From NCBI GenBank assembly GCA_036227345.1, contig CP109468.1:3224001-3288000 (forward strand): DNA of 64,000 nucleotides, given 5' to 3'. A program made the position numbers and the translations under genes. Below the pieces are notes generated by a model that worked only from the letters and a program-made list of their open reading frames with translations, made no database searches and was not told the origin of the DNA. Below are positions 45,746 through 54,860 of the stretch, one piece after another (the first letter of the stretch is position 1; the number at the start of each line of letters is the position of its first letter). Source of the DNA: Streptomyces sp. NBC_01463. GTDB lineage: Bacteria; Actinomycetota; Actinomycetes; Streptomycetales; Streptomycetaceae.

Positions 45746-48129
45746 CGCTGCTCGAAGAGAAGACGGCTCCGGCGCGTCCTCCGGAACCGCCCTCCCGCAC
45801 CCCGGCCCTGCTGCGCGATCTCGGGCTCGGCATCCGCTTCGCCGCCGGCGGCGGCCGCGAGGGCTGGGCCCGCACGCTGCTCACCGCGGTCGGCGTGGGC
45901 CTCGGCGTGGCCCTGCTGCTCGTCGCCGCGTCCGTACCGCACATGCTCGACGAGCGGTCCGGACGCGAACAGGCCCGCTCCGAGAGCAAGATCTCGGAAT
46001 CCCCCGATGTCTCGGCGAAGAAGTCGGACAGCACGGTCCTGCGGATCGACGCGGGAACCGAGTACCACGACCGGACCATCGACGGCTTCCTCATGCGCGC
46101 CGACGGCGCCCACCCGGTGCTCCCGCCGGGCATCGGCGAACTCCCCGCCGCCGGGGAGATGGCCGTCTCCCCCGCGCTCGGCGAGCTCCTCGACGCCCCG
46201 GAGAACGCGCTGCTCAAGGAGCGGCTGCCGTACAAGGTGACGGCCACCATCTCCGACGCCGGCCTGGTGTCGCCCGGCGAGCTGCGGTACTACGCGGGCA
46301 GCGACACCCTGACCCGCGCCACGGGCGGCCACCGGCTGTCCGGTTACGGCGATCCCGGACCCGCGAAGCCGCTGTCGCCGCTGCTCATCGTGCTGATCAT
46401 CATGATCTGCGTGGTGCTGCTGGTCCCGGTGGCCATCTTCATCGCCACCGCCGTGCGCTTCGGCGGCGACCGCCGCGACCGCCGGCTCGCCGCCCTGCGC
46501 CTGGTCGGTACGGACATCCGGATGACCCGCCGGATCGCGGCCGGTGAGGCGCTCTTCGGCTCGGTGCTCGGCCTCCTCATCGGGCTGGCCCTGTTCCTGA
46601 CGGGGCGCCAGTTCGTCGGGTACGTCGAGATCTGGGACGTCAGTGCCTTCCCGGCCGACCTGGCCCCCGACCTCCGGCTCTGCGTGCTCATCGCCCTCGC
46701 GGTTCCGCTCACCGCGGTGCTCGTCACCCTGGTGGCCATGCGCTCCGTGGTCATCGAGCCGCTCGGAGTCGTACGCAACAGCCGCAGCCGCAAGCGCCGC
46801 CTCTGGTGGCGGCTGCTGCTGCCGGTCGCCGGACTCGTGGTCTTCGGACTCGGCGGCAGGATCGACGAGTACAGCCCCGTCAACCCGTATCCGGTCGCCG
46901 GAGGCGCGGTGCTCGTCCTCGTCGGGCTGGCGCTGCTGCTGCCCTGGCTGGTCGAGGCCTGCGTCAAGAGGCTGCGCGGCGGACCGGTGCCCTGGCAGCT
47001 GGCCACCCGCCGGCTCCAGCTGAGCAGCGGGGCGGCCTCCCGTGCGGTCAGCGGCGTCACCGTCGCCGTGGCCGGCGCGGTGGCCCTGCAGATGCTGTTC
47101 GCCGCGATGAACGACGACTTCAACAGGATCACCGGCCAGGACCCGTCCCGCGCCCAGATCTACGCCGCGTCCGAGATCGTCAGGGGCGACGCCGCCCTGC
47201 ACACGATCAAGGAGCTCCGCGCCACCAAGGGCGTCACCAGGGTCGTCGGCACCGTCGAGGCGTACGCCACCAAGCCGGGGAAGTACTCGGGCGACGAGAT
47301 CCAGCCCACCACCTCGTTCAGCGTCGGGGACTGCGCGACCCTGCGCGAGCTCGCCCGGATCACGTCCTGCCGGGACGGCGACACCTTCGTCGTCCACCCC
47401 AGGGACAAGGGACAGGCCGACTGGGTCGACGAGACCGCCCGCAAGGGCGAGGTGCTCGAGTTCGACAGCTACGGCCGGGGCAAGCCGCTGCGCTGGACGC
47501 TGCCCACCGGCACCCGGACCGTCCTGACCCGGCCCGACCCGCTCGGCGAGGAACGCTGGGGGATCATGGTCACGCCCGGCGCGATCGACGCGGCGACCCT
47601 GCCGGGAGCCCAGACCATCGCGCAGATCCGCTACGACGAACACGTCCCGGACGCCGCCGAGTACGTACGCAACACGGCGGCGCGGATCGATCCCGGGATG
47701 CGCGTGGTCACCATGACCTCGGTCGAGCGCGACCGGCAGTACGCGAGCATCCAGACCGGCCTCCAGGTCGGCGCGACCGCCACGCTGCTGCTGATCGCCG
47801 CGTCCATGCTGGTCTCCCAGCTGGAGCAACTGCGCGAGCGCAAGCGGCTGTTGTCGGTCCTGGTCGCCTTCGGCACCCGGCGGGTCACGCTCGGCTGGTC
47901 GGTGCTGTGGCAGACCGCGATCCCGGTGGTCATCGGGCTCGTGGTGGCGGTGGCCGGCGGTCTCGCGCTCGGTGCCACCCTGTGCTGGATGGTCGGCAAA
48001 CAGGTGTCCGGCTGGTGGCTGTTCCTGCCGCTGGCGGGGGCGGGCGCGGCGCTCATCCTGCTGGTCACCCTGCTGTCCCTGCCGCCGCTGTGGCGCATGA
48101 TGCGCCCGGAGGGGCTGCGCAGCGAGTAG
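45742..48129 (+). CDS. FtsX-like ABC permease
   Basis: A 795-residue protein with membrane helices in the pattern expected for a duplicated FtsX/MacB permease: one near residues 43-62, a group at 210-330, another pair at 355-410, and three near 675-790. A large extracytoplasmic region lies at about 62-205 and 440-670. Together with the preceding ATPase it forms a mechanotransmission-type transporter probably handling antibiotics, lipids or envelope stress. Two direct repeats of CCCCTGACTCAGG and a hairpin follow. Confidence 0.9.
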   Translation: MTLLEEKTAPARPPEPPSRTPALLRDLGLGIRFAAGGGREGWARTLLTAVGVGLGVALLLVAASVPHMLDERSGREQARSESKISESPDVSAKKSDSTVLRIDAGTEYHDRTIDGFLMRADGAHPVLPPGIGELPAAGEMAVSPALGELLDAPENALLKERLPYKVTATISDAGLVSPGELRYYAGSDTLTRATGGHRLSGYGDPGPAKPLSPLLIVLIIMICVVLLVPVAIFIATAVRFGGDRRDRRLAALRLVGTDIRMTRRIAAGEALFGSVLGLLIGLALFLTGRQFVGYVEIWDVSAFPADLAPDLRLCVLIALAVPLTAVLVTLVAMRSVVIEPLGVVRNSRSRKRRLWWRLLLPVAGLVVFGLGGRIDEYSPVNPYPVAGGAVLVLVGLALLLPWLVEACVKRLRGGPVPWQLATRRLQLSSGAASRAVSGVTVAVAGAVALQMLFAAMNDDFNRITGQDPSRAQIYAASEIVRGDAALHTIKELRATKGVTRVVGTVEAYATKPGKYSGDEIQPTTSFSVGDCATLRELARITSCRDGDTFVVHPRDKGQADWVDETARKGEVLEFDSYGRGKPLRWTLPTGTRTVLTRPDPLGEERWGIMVTPGAIDAATLPGAQTIAQIRYDEHVPDAAEYVRNTAARIDPGMRVVTMTSVERDRQYASIQTGLQVGATATLLLIAASMLVSQLEQLRERKRLLSVLVAFGTRRVTLGWSVLWQTAIPVVIGLVVAVAGGLALGATLCWMVGKQVSGWWLFLPLAGAGAALILLVTLLSLPPLWRMMRPEGLRSE

Positions 48130-48136
48130 CGCCCAC

Positions 48137-48192
48137 GACGGCCGGCCGGACCCCTGACTCAGGAGCCCCTGACTCAGGCCCGGCCGGCCGTC
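48137..48192. terminator. Hairpin with repeated loop between the permease and oxyR genes
   Basis: 13-bp arms (48137-48149, 48180-48192) enclose a 30-base loop with the direct repeat CCCCTGACTCAGG at 48151-48163 and 48166-48178. The right arm lies in the 3' end of oxyR. Confidence 0.5.
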
Positions 48193-49139
48193 GCCACGCG
48201 TACCGGCAGCGCCGCCATCGCCCCGCGCAGCGCCGCCGCGAACTCCTCGAACTCCTCGTGTCTGGCGGCCCCGGTCCGCATCCCCAGCGCCACCCGCCTC
48301 GCGGGCGCCGGATCCGCGAAGTACCCGGTGGCCAGCGCGTCGTTGCGGGCGGTCTCGACCGTCACCGCGGTCCGCGGCAGCAGCGTCACCCCCAGCCCCC
48401 CGGCCACCAGCTGCACCAGGGTGGAGAGCCCGGCCGCGGTCGTGGTGACCGGCGCACCCTCGGTGCGTCCCGCCTCGCGGCAGATGTCGAGCGCCTGGTC
48501 GCGCAGGCAGTGCCCCTCGTCGAGCAGCAGCAGCGGCAGCTCCCGCAGCGCCTCGCGGGGAATGTCCTGCCGCCCGCCGAGCCAGTGGTCGCGCTCCATG
48601 ACCAGCACGAAGTCCTCGTCGAAGAGCGGGAGTTCCGTCACCCCCGGCACCCCGAGCGGCACCGCGAGCAGCAGCAGGTCCAGCCGCCCGGCGGCCAGCC
48701 CCTCCAGCAGCGAGGAGGTCTGCTCCTCGTGCACCTGGAGGTCGAGGTCCGGGTAGCGGTCGTGGACCAGCCGCAGCACGGTCGGCAGCAGATACGGGGC
48801 GACGGTCGGGATCACCCCGAGCCGCAGCACTCCGGTGAAGGGCGCCCGGACCGCCTCGGCCTCCTCCATCAGCGCGCCGACGGCGTGCAGCACCACCCGG
48901 GCCCGCACCGCGAGCCGCTCCCCGGCGGGCGAGAGCAGCACCTTGCGCGTCGTGCGCTCTATGAGCTGGACACCCAGTGCCTCCTCCAGCGCGGACACGG
49001 CCCCGGAGAGCGCGGGCTGACTCATCCCGATTGCTGCCGCGGCGTCCCGGAAGTGCAGATGCTCCGCCACGGCGGCGAAGGCGCGAAGCTGCGCGAGGCT
49101 GGGCTGTTTGGGCCGGTTGCCCTGATTACCTTGCACCAC
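48174..49139 (-). CDS. oxyR: LysR-type peroxide sensor OxyR
   Basis: A 321-residue LysR regulator. The HTH is at about 18-50 (AFAAVAEHLHFRDAAAAIGMSQPALSGAVSALE in part). The two redox cysteines Cys211 (LDEGHCLRD) and Cys220 (ALDICREA) are nine residues apart, as in E. coli OxyR (199 and 208). It senses H2O2 through disulfide formation and activates the divergent ahpC-ahpD operon. GGAGGTG upstream supports the GTG at 49139; a second GTG directly follows. Confidence 0.95.
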   Translation of the reverse strand: MVQGNQGNRPKQPSLAQLRAFAAVAEHLHFRDAAAAIGMSQPALSGAVSALEEALGVQLIERTTRKVLLSPAGERLAVRARVVLHAVGALMEEAEAVRAPFTGVLRLGVIPTVAPYLLPTVLRLVHDRYPDLDLQVHEEQTSSLLEGLAAGRLDLLLLAVPLGVPGVTELPLFDEDFVLVMERDHWLGGRQDIPREALRELPLLLLDEGHCLRDQALDICREAGRTEGAPVTTTAAGLSTLVQLVAGGLGVTLLPRTAVTVETARNDALATGYFADPAPARRVALGMRTGAARHEEFEEFAAALRGAMAALPVRVATAGRA

Positions 49140-49157
49140 TGATAGGCACCTCCGATC

Positions 49158-49187
49158 ATCACGACCGAGTGTAGCTATTTCCGTGAT
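49158..49187. promoter_or_regulatory. Candidate OxyR site in the oxyR-ahpC intergenic region
   Basis: ATCACG (49158-49163) and CGTGAT (49182-49187) are inverted around an 18-bp AT-richer spacer containing TAGCTAT. The position, about 85 bp upstream of ahpC, and the symmetry suit a LysR-type activator, but the OxyR consensus of Streptomyces was not verified. Confidence 0.35.
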
Positions 49188-49271
49188 CAATGCACTCTGT
49201 GCCAAGGTGGACACCGTCCAACCCTCAGGAACTCCCCCAAAAAGGGAATTCCTACGCTGCAAGGAGAGCGC

Positions 49272-49826
49272 GTGCTCACTGTCGGTGACAAGTTCCCCGA
49301 GTTCGACCTGACCGCTTGTGTTTCGCTGGAGAGCGGCAAGGAGTTCGAGCAGATCAACCACAAGACCTACGAGGGTCAGTGGAAGATCGTCTTCGCGTGG
49401 CCGAAGGACTTCACCTTCGTGTGCCCCACCGAGATCGCCGCGTTCGGCAAGCTGAACGAGGAGTTCGCCGACCGGGACGCGCAGATCCTCGGCTTCTCCG
49501 GTGACTCCGAGTTCGTGCACCACGCCTGGCGCAAGGACCACCCGGACCTGACCGACCTGCCCTTCCCGATGCTGGCCGACTCGAAGCACGAGCTCATGCG
49601 TGACCTCGGCATCGAGGGCGAGGACGGCTTCGCGCAGCGCGCCGTCTTCATCGTCGACCAGAACAACGAGATCCAGTTCACGATGGTGACCGCCGGTTCC
49701 GTGGGCCGTAACCCCAAGGAGGTCCTGCGGGTCCTCGACGCCCTGCAGACCGACGAGCTGTGCCCCTGCAACTGGACCAAGGGCGAGACCACCCTGGACC
49801 CGGTCGCGCTCCTCTCGGGCGAGTGA
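49272..49826 (+). CDS. ahpC: Alkyl hydroperoxide reductase peroxiredoxin
   Basis: A 184-residue 2-Cys peroxiredoxin reducing H2O2, organic peroxides and peroxynitrite. The peroxidatic Cys51 is in DFTFVCPTE. The C-terminal LCPCNW contains Cys164 and Cys166; actinobacterial AhpC uses such extra cysteines with AhpD. AAGGAGAG precedes GTG 49272. It is the first gene of the OxyR-activated operon, with ahpD 12 bp after. Confidence 0.97.
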   Translation: MLTVGDKFPEFDLTACVSLESGKEFEQINHKTYEGQWKIVFAWPKDFTFVCPTEIAAFGKLNEEFADRDAQILGFSGDSEFVHHAWRKDHPDLTDLPFPMLADSKHELMRDLGIEGEDGFAQRAVFIVDQNNEIQFTMVTAGSVGRNPKEVLRVLDALQTDELCPCNWTKGETTLDPVALLSGE

Positions 49827-49838
49827 GCTGACACCGAC

Positions 49839-50372
49839 ATGGCACTCGACGAACTGAAGGCCGCCGTTCCGGACTTCGCCAAGGACCTGAAGCTGAACCT
49901 CGGTTCGGTCATCGGGAACAGCGAACTGCCGCAGCAGCAGCTCTGGGGCACCGTCCTCGCCTGCGCGATCGCCTCGCGCTCGCCGAAGGTGCTGCGCGAG
50001 CTGGAGCCGGAGGCGAAGGCCAACCTCTCCGCGGAGGCGTACACCGCCGCGAAGTCGGCCGCCGCCGTCATGGCGATGAACAACGTGTTCTACCGGACCC
50101 GGCACCTGCTGTCGGACCCGGAGTACGGGAACCTCCGTGCGGGCCTGCGGATGAACGTGATCGGCAAGCCGGGCGTGGAGAAGGTCGACTTCGAGCTGTG
50201 GTCGCTCGCCGTCTCCGCGATCAACGGCTGCGGCCAGTGCCTGGACTCCCACGAGCAGGTGCTGCGCAAGGCCGGCGTGGACCGTGAGACCATCCAGGAA
50301 GCCGTCAAGATCGCCTCGGTGATCCAGGCGGTCGGTGTGACCCTCGACGCCGAGGCAGTCCTCGCCGAGTAG
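49839..50372 (+). CDS. ahpD: AhpD alkylhydroperoxidase, reductant of AhpC
   Basis: A 177-residue protein. The CxxC active site [11 protein letters not shown] has Cys131 and Cys134, with His138 and Glu119 as the proton relay, matching the M. tuberculosis enzyme residue for residue with an offset of one. It passes electrons from lipoylated proteins to AhpC. It ends before a strong hairpin. Confidence 0.97.
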   Translation: MALDELKAAVPDFAKDLKLNLGSVIGNSELPQQQLWGTVLACAIASRSPKVLRELEPEAKANLSAEAYTAAKSAAAVMAMNNVFYRTRHLLSDPEYGNLRAGLRMNVIGKPGVEKVDFELWSLAVSAINGCGQCLDSHEQVLRKAGVDRETIQEAVKIASVIQAVGVTLDAEAVLAE

Positions 50373-50395
50373 CACCCGCGGTACCCCTGATACGA

Positions 50396-50435
50396 GAAGG
50401 GCCCCCAGGACGACCGACCGTCCCGGGGGCCCTTC
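50396..50435. terminator. Hairpin terminator after ahpD
   Basis: 17-bp arms (50396-50412, 50419-50435) with one A-C mismatch and a six-base loop, followed on the + strand by TTCAT; it lies between convergent genes. Confidence 0.8.
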
Positions 50436-50470
50436 TTCATGTGTCCTCGTTCGTGTGTCCGTTCGGGACG

Positions 50471-51892
50471 TCAGACCTGCTTCGGCGCCTCCGCGGCCGC
50501 CGGTTCCTCGTCGGTGCCTTCGTCGGTCTCCTCGGGCGGCGCTCCGGGCGCGGGCGTGGGCGCCGCGTCCAGTGACGTCGAGCCGTGCGGCGGCGGCGAG
50601 TGCCGGCGGGACTCCTCCTGCCCGTACGTCCGCAGATAGCCGACCACCGTATTGGTCACCGCCACCAGCGGCACCGCGACGACCGCACCGCCGATGCCGG
50701 CGATCATGCCGCCCGCGGCCACCGAGAGCACCACGGCCAGCGGGTGCACGCGCACCGCGCGGCCCAGGATGAACGGCTGGAGGATGTGGCCCTCGATCTG
50801 CTGGACCGCGAGGACCACGGCCAGCACCAGCAGTGCCGTGAACACGCCCTGGGTGACGAGCGCGACGACCACCGCCAGCGCCCCGGACACCACCGCTCCG
50901 ACGAGCGGGATGAAGGCGAACAGGAAGATGAAGACGGCCAGCGGAACGGCCATCGGCACATCGAGGAAGAAGATCCCGAGACCGATGAAGATCGCGTCGA
51001 TCATGGCGACTATCACCGTGCCCCGCACATAGGCGGTCAGGGTCCGCCAGGCACGCGGGCCGGCGCCCGCGACACCCGGCCGGGCCTGGGCGGGCACGAG
51101 CTTGAGCACCCAGTGCCAGATCCGCTTGCCGTCGTACAGCAGGAACAGCGTGGAGAACATCGCCAGGAGCATCCCGGTCAGCAGCTCCACCATGACGGTG
51201 ACGCCCTGGAGCCCGGCGGAGGTGATCGCCTCCGTGTTGGTGCCGACGGTGTCGCTGAGGTTCTTCGCTATGTCGTTGATCTGCTTGTCGGTCACATGGA
51301 ACGGGCTGTCCAGGAGCCAGTTCTTCAGGTCGTCGATCCCGGTCCGCACCTTGTCGGAGAGGGTGTCGATGTTGTCCATGACCTGCCAGACCACGAACCA
51401 GCCGACCAGGCCCATGATGACGAAGCCCAGGATCGCCGTGACGGCGGTGGCCAGCCCGCGCGGGAGACCGTAACGCCTCAGCCGGGCGACGGTCGGCTGG
51501 AGCATCGCGGTGACGAGCAGCGCGCCGACGAACGCCAGCACCACCAGCTGCACCGCGCTGATGACCCGCATGAGCACCCAGAGGGTGCCGGCCAGCACCA
51601 GGAGCCGCCAGCCGGCCTCGGCCGCGACCCGCATCCCCCAGGGGATCGCGGCGACCGGATCGGGGCGTGCCGCGACGGAGGGGGCGTACGCGGGCGGCGG
51701 CGGCACATGATCGGCCGCACCCGAACCGTCGTCGCCCTCACCGGACGCGGATCCGGCGGACTTCGCCGACGGCTTCCCGCGTGCGGTGTCGTCGTCCTCG
51801 TCCGCCGCTTCGGCGCGTCGTTCTTCCAGGCGATCGCCCAGCTTGGTCAGTTCAGCGCCCAGTTGTCCGAGCCACCCCGGCAGTTTCGACAT
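50471..51892 (-). CDS. AI-2E family (TqsA/PerM-like) transporter
   Basis: A 473-residue protein. About 85 polar, acidic residues precede seven or eight predicted membrane helices and the family's long amphipathic loop (residues 165-225). GRAVRVHPLAVVLSVAAGGMIAGIGGAVVAVPLVAV is the conserved C-terminal signature (in part GGMIAGIGGAVVAVPL). The tail is Pro/Glu-rich. Members export small molecules or act as ion antiporters; autoinducer transport is unproven for most. GAGGGACGG precedes ATG 51892. Confidence 0.88.
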   Translation of the reverse strand: MSKLPGWLGQLGAELTKLGDRLEERRAEAADEDDDTARGKPSAKSAGSASGEGDDGSGAADHVPPPPAYAPSVAARPDPVAAIPWGMRVAAEAGWRLLVLAGTLWVLMRVISAVQLVVLAFVGALLVTAMLQPTVARLRRYGLPRGLATAVTAILGFVIMGLVGWFVVWQVMDNIDTLSDKVRTGIDDLKNWLLDSPFHVTDKQINDIAKNLSDTVGTNTEAITSAGLQGVTVMVELLTGMLLAMFSTLFLLYDGKRIWHWVLKLVPAQARPGVAGAGPRAWRTLTAYVRGTVIVAMIDAIFIGLGIFFLDVPMAVPLAVFIFLFAFIPLVGAVVSGALAVVVALVTQGVFTALLVLAVVLAVQQIEGHILQPFILGRAVRVHPLAVVLSVAAGGMIAGIGGAVVAVPLVAVTNTVVGYLRTYGQEESRRHSPPPHGSTSLDAAPTPAPGAPPEETDEGTDEEPAAAEAPKQV

Positions 51893-51962
51893 AACCGTCC
51901 CTCTACCCCCGTCCGCTCTCCCCACCGCTCCCCCCGGGAACGGCTCCGCCCGACCGTACACG

Positions 51963-52001
51963 CGCGAAGCCCCCCACCGTAGGACGGCGAGGGGCTTCGC
52001 G
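51963..52001 (-). terminator. Hairpin terminator after the SLT transglycosylase gene
   Basis: 11-bp arms (51963-51973, 51991-52001), loop of 17. It lies just downstream of the leftward gene ending at 52029. Confidence 0.7.
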
Positions 52002-52028
52002 AGGTTGAGGCCTGAACCTCGGAAGGTT

Positions 52029-52733
52029 CTAGTACCAGTGGTTGGCCTGCCAGAAGGACCAGGCACCGCACGGGCTGCCGTAACGGCTGTCCATGTAGTT
52101 GAGGCCCCACTTGATCTGCGTGGCCGGGTTGGTCTGCCAGTCGGCACCGGCGGACGCCATCTTCGAGCCGGGCAGCGCCTGGACGAGGCCGTAGGCACCG
52201 GAGGAGGCGTTGCTCGCGCGGTAGTTCCAGCTCGACTCGTGGTTCACGATGTTGCTGAAGCACTGGAACTGGTCGCCGGGAATCATCTGACGAGCCATCG
52301 CCTGGACTTCGGCCACGCTGTACGAGCCCTGCGTCGCGAACGCGGAAGCGCTGCGGACCTCGGAGCGGCTGGCGCGCTCGGCGCGCTCCGCCTTCTCCTT
52401 GCGCTCCTTCTCCAGCCTGTCCTCGGCCGCCGCCTTCTTGGACTTGGCGTCCTTGGCGGCCTGCACACGGGCTGATTCCTCGGCGGACTTCTTCGCTGCC
52501 TCGTCGGCCGCGGACGCCTGGGCGTCGGCCTGCTGGGTCAGCGATGCGGTCTGCACCTGGGCCTGCTGGCCCGCGGGGATGTCTGCGAGCAGCGTGGTGT
52601 CGGCTGCGGTCGCCTCGAAGTTGTTGTCGTCGGCAGCGGGAGTGCTGCCCGATGCAACGCCCACGACGGCGCCTACGGTGGTTACGGCTGTGGCAGATGC
52701 CACGGCGAACCCCCGGACCGAGATCCGGCTCAC
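52029..52733 (-). CDS. Secreted SLT-type lytic transglycosylase-like protein
   Basis: A 234-residue protein. An N-terminal signal region (about 1-30) is followed by an Ala/Lys/Glu-rich coiled coil (60-125) and a C-terminal lysozyme-like domain with CFSNIVNHESSWNYRASNASSGAYGLVQALPGSKMASAG (quoted in part: VNHESSWNYRASN). The catalytic Glu is about residue 166, and the family ending WGLNYMDSRYGSPCGAWSFW is present. It cleaves or remodels peptidoglycan. GGAAGG eight bases upstream favours GTG 52733; ATG 52751 is an alternative. A long structured leader precedes it. Confidence 0.88.
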   Translation of the reverse strand: MSRISVRGFAVASATAVTTVGAVVGVASGSTPAADDNNFEATAADTTLLADIPAGQQAQVQTASLTQQADAQASAADEAAKKSAEESARVQAAKDAKSKKAAAEDRLEKERKEKAERAERASRSEVRSASAFATQGSYSVAEVQAMARQMIPGDQFQCFSNIVNHESSWNYRASNASSGAYGLVQALPGSKMASAGADWQTNPATQIKWGLNYMDSRYGSPCGAWSFWQANHWY

Positions 52734-52749
52734 ACGGTGTCCTTCCAGC

Positions 52750-52950
52750 ATCGCCCGCTTAGGTGACCTCGCGGGCGCAATCGTGCCCCTGGACACTGGC
52801 CTCCCTACTGCTTGGGTCACGGGAGGCACGGGCCCGGTGGGCACTCCCCGGGGGGAGCGCCGCGTGGTGCTCGCGGGCGGCATACGGACGGCGGTTGTTG
52901 AGTTGTGTGGTGCGTGGCACCTCTGGAGGTGCCGGTGTGCCGTATGCGGG
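52750..52950 (-). promoter_or_regulatory. Structured 5' leader of the transglycosylase gene
   Basis: The 390-bp gap between this gene and PhoH holds a series of hairpins: GCATACGG/CCGTATGC (52880-52887, 52940-52947) enclosing GGCACCTC/GAGGTGCC (52916-52923, 52926-52933), and GCCTCCC/GGGAGGC (52799-52805, 52821-52827). Streptomycete cell-wall hydrolase genes often have c-di-AMP (ydaO) riboswitches, but its conserved sequence blocks were not recognised here. The class of any RNA element is undetermined. Confidence 0.4.
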
Positions 52951-53065
52951 GCCTGACGGAAGCAAGACTCTGCCGGAACGGGACACGTGGAAGCAATTCT
53001 CCGTTGCGTGTGAAAGCTCACACCTCGTTTGGAGCACATGAATTACGGAAATGGTGCCGCAACAC

Positions 53066-53106
53066 GATGCCGCCCGGCTAAGCTCCTTCGCTCGCCGGGC
53101 GGCATC
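53066..53106 (-). terminator. Hairpin terminator after the PhoH gene
   Basis: 13-bp perfect arms (53066-53078, 53094-53106), loop of 15, just downstream of the leftward gene ending at 53124. Confidence 0.75.
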
Positions 53107-53123
53107 AACTCTCCCAAGCCGTA

Positions 53124-54443
53124 TCAGATCTGGCCTTCCTCCAGCATTTCGGTCACCAGTGCGGCGATACGGGAACGCTCCGAACGCGTGAGCGTCACAT
53201 GCGCGAAGAGCGGGTGCCCCTTCAGCTTCTCGACCACGGCGACCACACCGTCGTACCGGCCGACCCTGAGGTTGTCCCGCTGGGCCACGTCATGCGTGAG
53301 CACCACCCGGGAATTCGACCCGATCCGGGACAACACGGTCAGCAGGACGTTCCGTTCGAGCGACTGGGCCTCGTCGACGATCACGAAGGCGTCGTGCAGG
53401 GAGCGGCCCCTGATGTGGGTGAGCGGCAGGATCTCCAGCATGCCGCGCCCCAGCACTTCCTCGATCACCTCACGGCCGGAGACGGCCGAGAGGGTGTCGA
53501 AGACGGCCTGGGCCCAGGGGCTCATCTTCTCGGCCTCGCTGCCGGGGAGATAGCCGAGCTCCTGCCCGCCGACCGCGTACAGCGGACGGAAGACCATCAC
53601 CTTCTTGTGCTGGCCTCGCTCCAGCACGGCTTCGAGGCCCGCGCAGAGCGCCAGCGCCGACTTTCCGGTGCCGGCCCGGCCGCCCAGCGACACGATGCCG
53701 ACCTCCTGGTCCAGGAGGAGGTCCAGGGCGATGCGCTGCTCGGCGCTGCGGCCGTGGATGCCGAAGGCCTCCCGGTCGCCGCGGACCAGACGGACATTGC
53801 CCTCGGGCGTCACCCGGCCGAGCGCCTTGCCCCGTTCGGACTGGAGGACCAGGCCCGTGTGCACGGGCAGGTCCGCGGCCTCGGGGACGTACAGCGTCTC
53901 CTCGGTGAAGAGCAGATCCACCTGTTCGGCCGAGAGGGGAAGTTCGGACATCCCCGTCCAGCCGGAGTCGGTGATGGCGAGTTCCGCCCGGTACTCCTCG
54001 GCGAGGAGTCCGACCGACGAGGCCTTGATGCGCAGCGGCAGGTCCTTGGAGACGACCGTGACGTCGTACCCCTCGGCCTGGAGATTGCGTGCGACCGCGA
54101 GAATCCGTGAGTCGTTGTCCCCCAACCGGTAGCCGGCGGGAAGGACGCCGGGATCGGAGTGGTTGAGTTCGACGCGCAGCGTCCCGCCCAGATCCCCGAG
54201 GGGGATCGGGGCATCCAGCCGGCCGTACCGGACCCGGAAGTCGTCCAGCAGGCGCAGGGCCTGCCGGGCGAAGTACCCGAGCTCCGGATGGTGCCGTTTG
54301 GCCTCCAGTTCCGTGACCACGACGATCGGGAGCACGACTTCGTGCTCGTCGAAGCGGGCCATGGCGTTCGGATCGGCCAGCAGGACGCTGGTGTCGAGAA
54401 CATAGGTGCGCCTGTCGGGCATGCGGCGCTTTGTGCTGGTCAC
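53124..54443 (-). CDS. PhoH-family protein with N-terminal PIN domain (YlaK-type)
   Basis: A 439-residue protein. The PIN ribonuclease domain (about 10-150) starts [12 protein letters not shown] and has the acidic residues of the family. The PhoH ATPase domain (230-439) has Walker [15 protein letters not shown] and Walker [17 protein letters not shown]-PhoH proteins are RNA helicase/ribonucleases. The start among GTG 54446, GTG 54443 and ATG 54422 is unsure. TTTGCA/TACAGT about 130 bp upstream is a candidate promoter. Confidence 0.9.
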   Translation of the reverse strand: MTSTKRRMPDRRTYVLDTSVLLADPNAMARFDEHEVVLPIVVVTELEAKRHHPELGYFARQALRLLDDFRVRYGRLDAPIPLGDLGGTLRVELNHSDPGVLPAGYRLGDNDSRILAVARNLQAEGYDVTVVSKDLPLRIKASSVGLLAEEYRAELAITDSGWTGMSELPLSAEQVDLLFTEETLYVPEAADLPVHTGLVLQSERGKALGRVTPEGNVRLVRGDREAFGIHGRSAEQRIALDLLLDQEVGIVSLGGRAGTGKSALALCAGLEAVLERGQHKKVMVFRPLYAVGGQELGYLPGSEAEKMSPWAQAVFDTLSAVSGREVIEEVLGRGMLEILPLTHIRGRSLHDAFVIVDEAQSLERNVLLTVLSRIGSNSRVVLTHDVAQRDNLRVGRYDGVVAVVEKLKGHPLFAHVTLTRSERSRIAALVTEMLEEGQI

Positions 54444-54571
54444 CACGGAAGGACGTACCCCCTCGGACGAGGTTGGGGTGCGACGGCGTCGCGGAGCATC
54501 CCAATGGGAGAGGACGGACCGGGCTGCGGCCACCTTGCGCGGGCCGAGCGCCGGCCCTCCGCGTCGGACGC

Positions 54572-54599
54572 ACTGTATGTACGGTCCTTCGTGTGCAAA
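54572..54599 (-). promoter_or_regulatory. Candidate promoter for the PhoH gene
   Basis: On the minus strand TTTGCA (54594-54599) and TACAGT (54572-54577) are separated by 16 bp, giving a leader of about 120 nt. The surrounding 417-bp gap (54444-54860) has no supported gene. Confidence 0.4.
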
Positions 54600-54860
54600 G
54601 GGCCTCCCGGGCGAACGGACTCCATGCCGCTCACTTGGACACGACGTCCGCCTGGTTGGTGACCGGACGTCGACCTGTCAGGGATATGCCCTCGAACAAG
54701 CCAAGCCATGCCGACCGGGGCCGGTGGGGTGAGCGGGGTGCGGTGGCCCGTGACCGTGGGTGAGGGCGCACCACCTGGGGGGTTCCGTCCCCGGACGGCG
54801 GACGGGACCGGGATGCCGGACCGGCCGGGAACACCGCCGGGGCCGGAGAACCCTGCGGAA

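Noticed and set aside
48137..48192. Insertion-sequence end because of the duplicated CCCCTGACTCAGG
   Set aside because: The duplicates lie in a hairpin loop and no element or matching copy flanks them.
52750..53033. c-di-AMP (ydaO) riboswitch
   Set aside because: The conserved core blocks of the class could not be found by eye; listed only as a structured leader.
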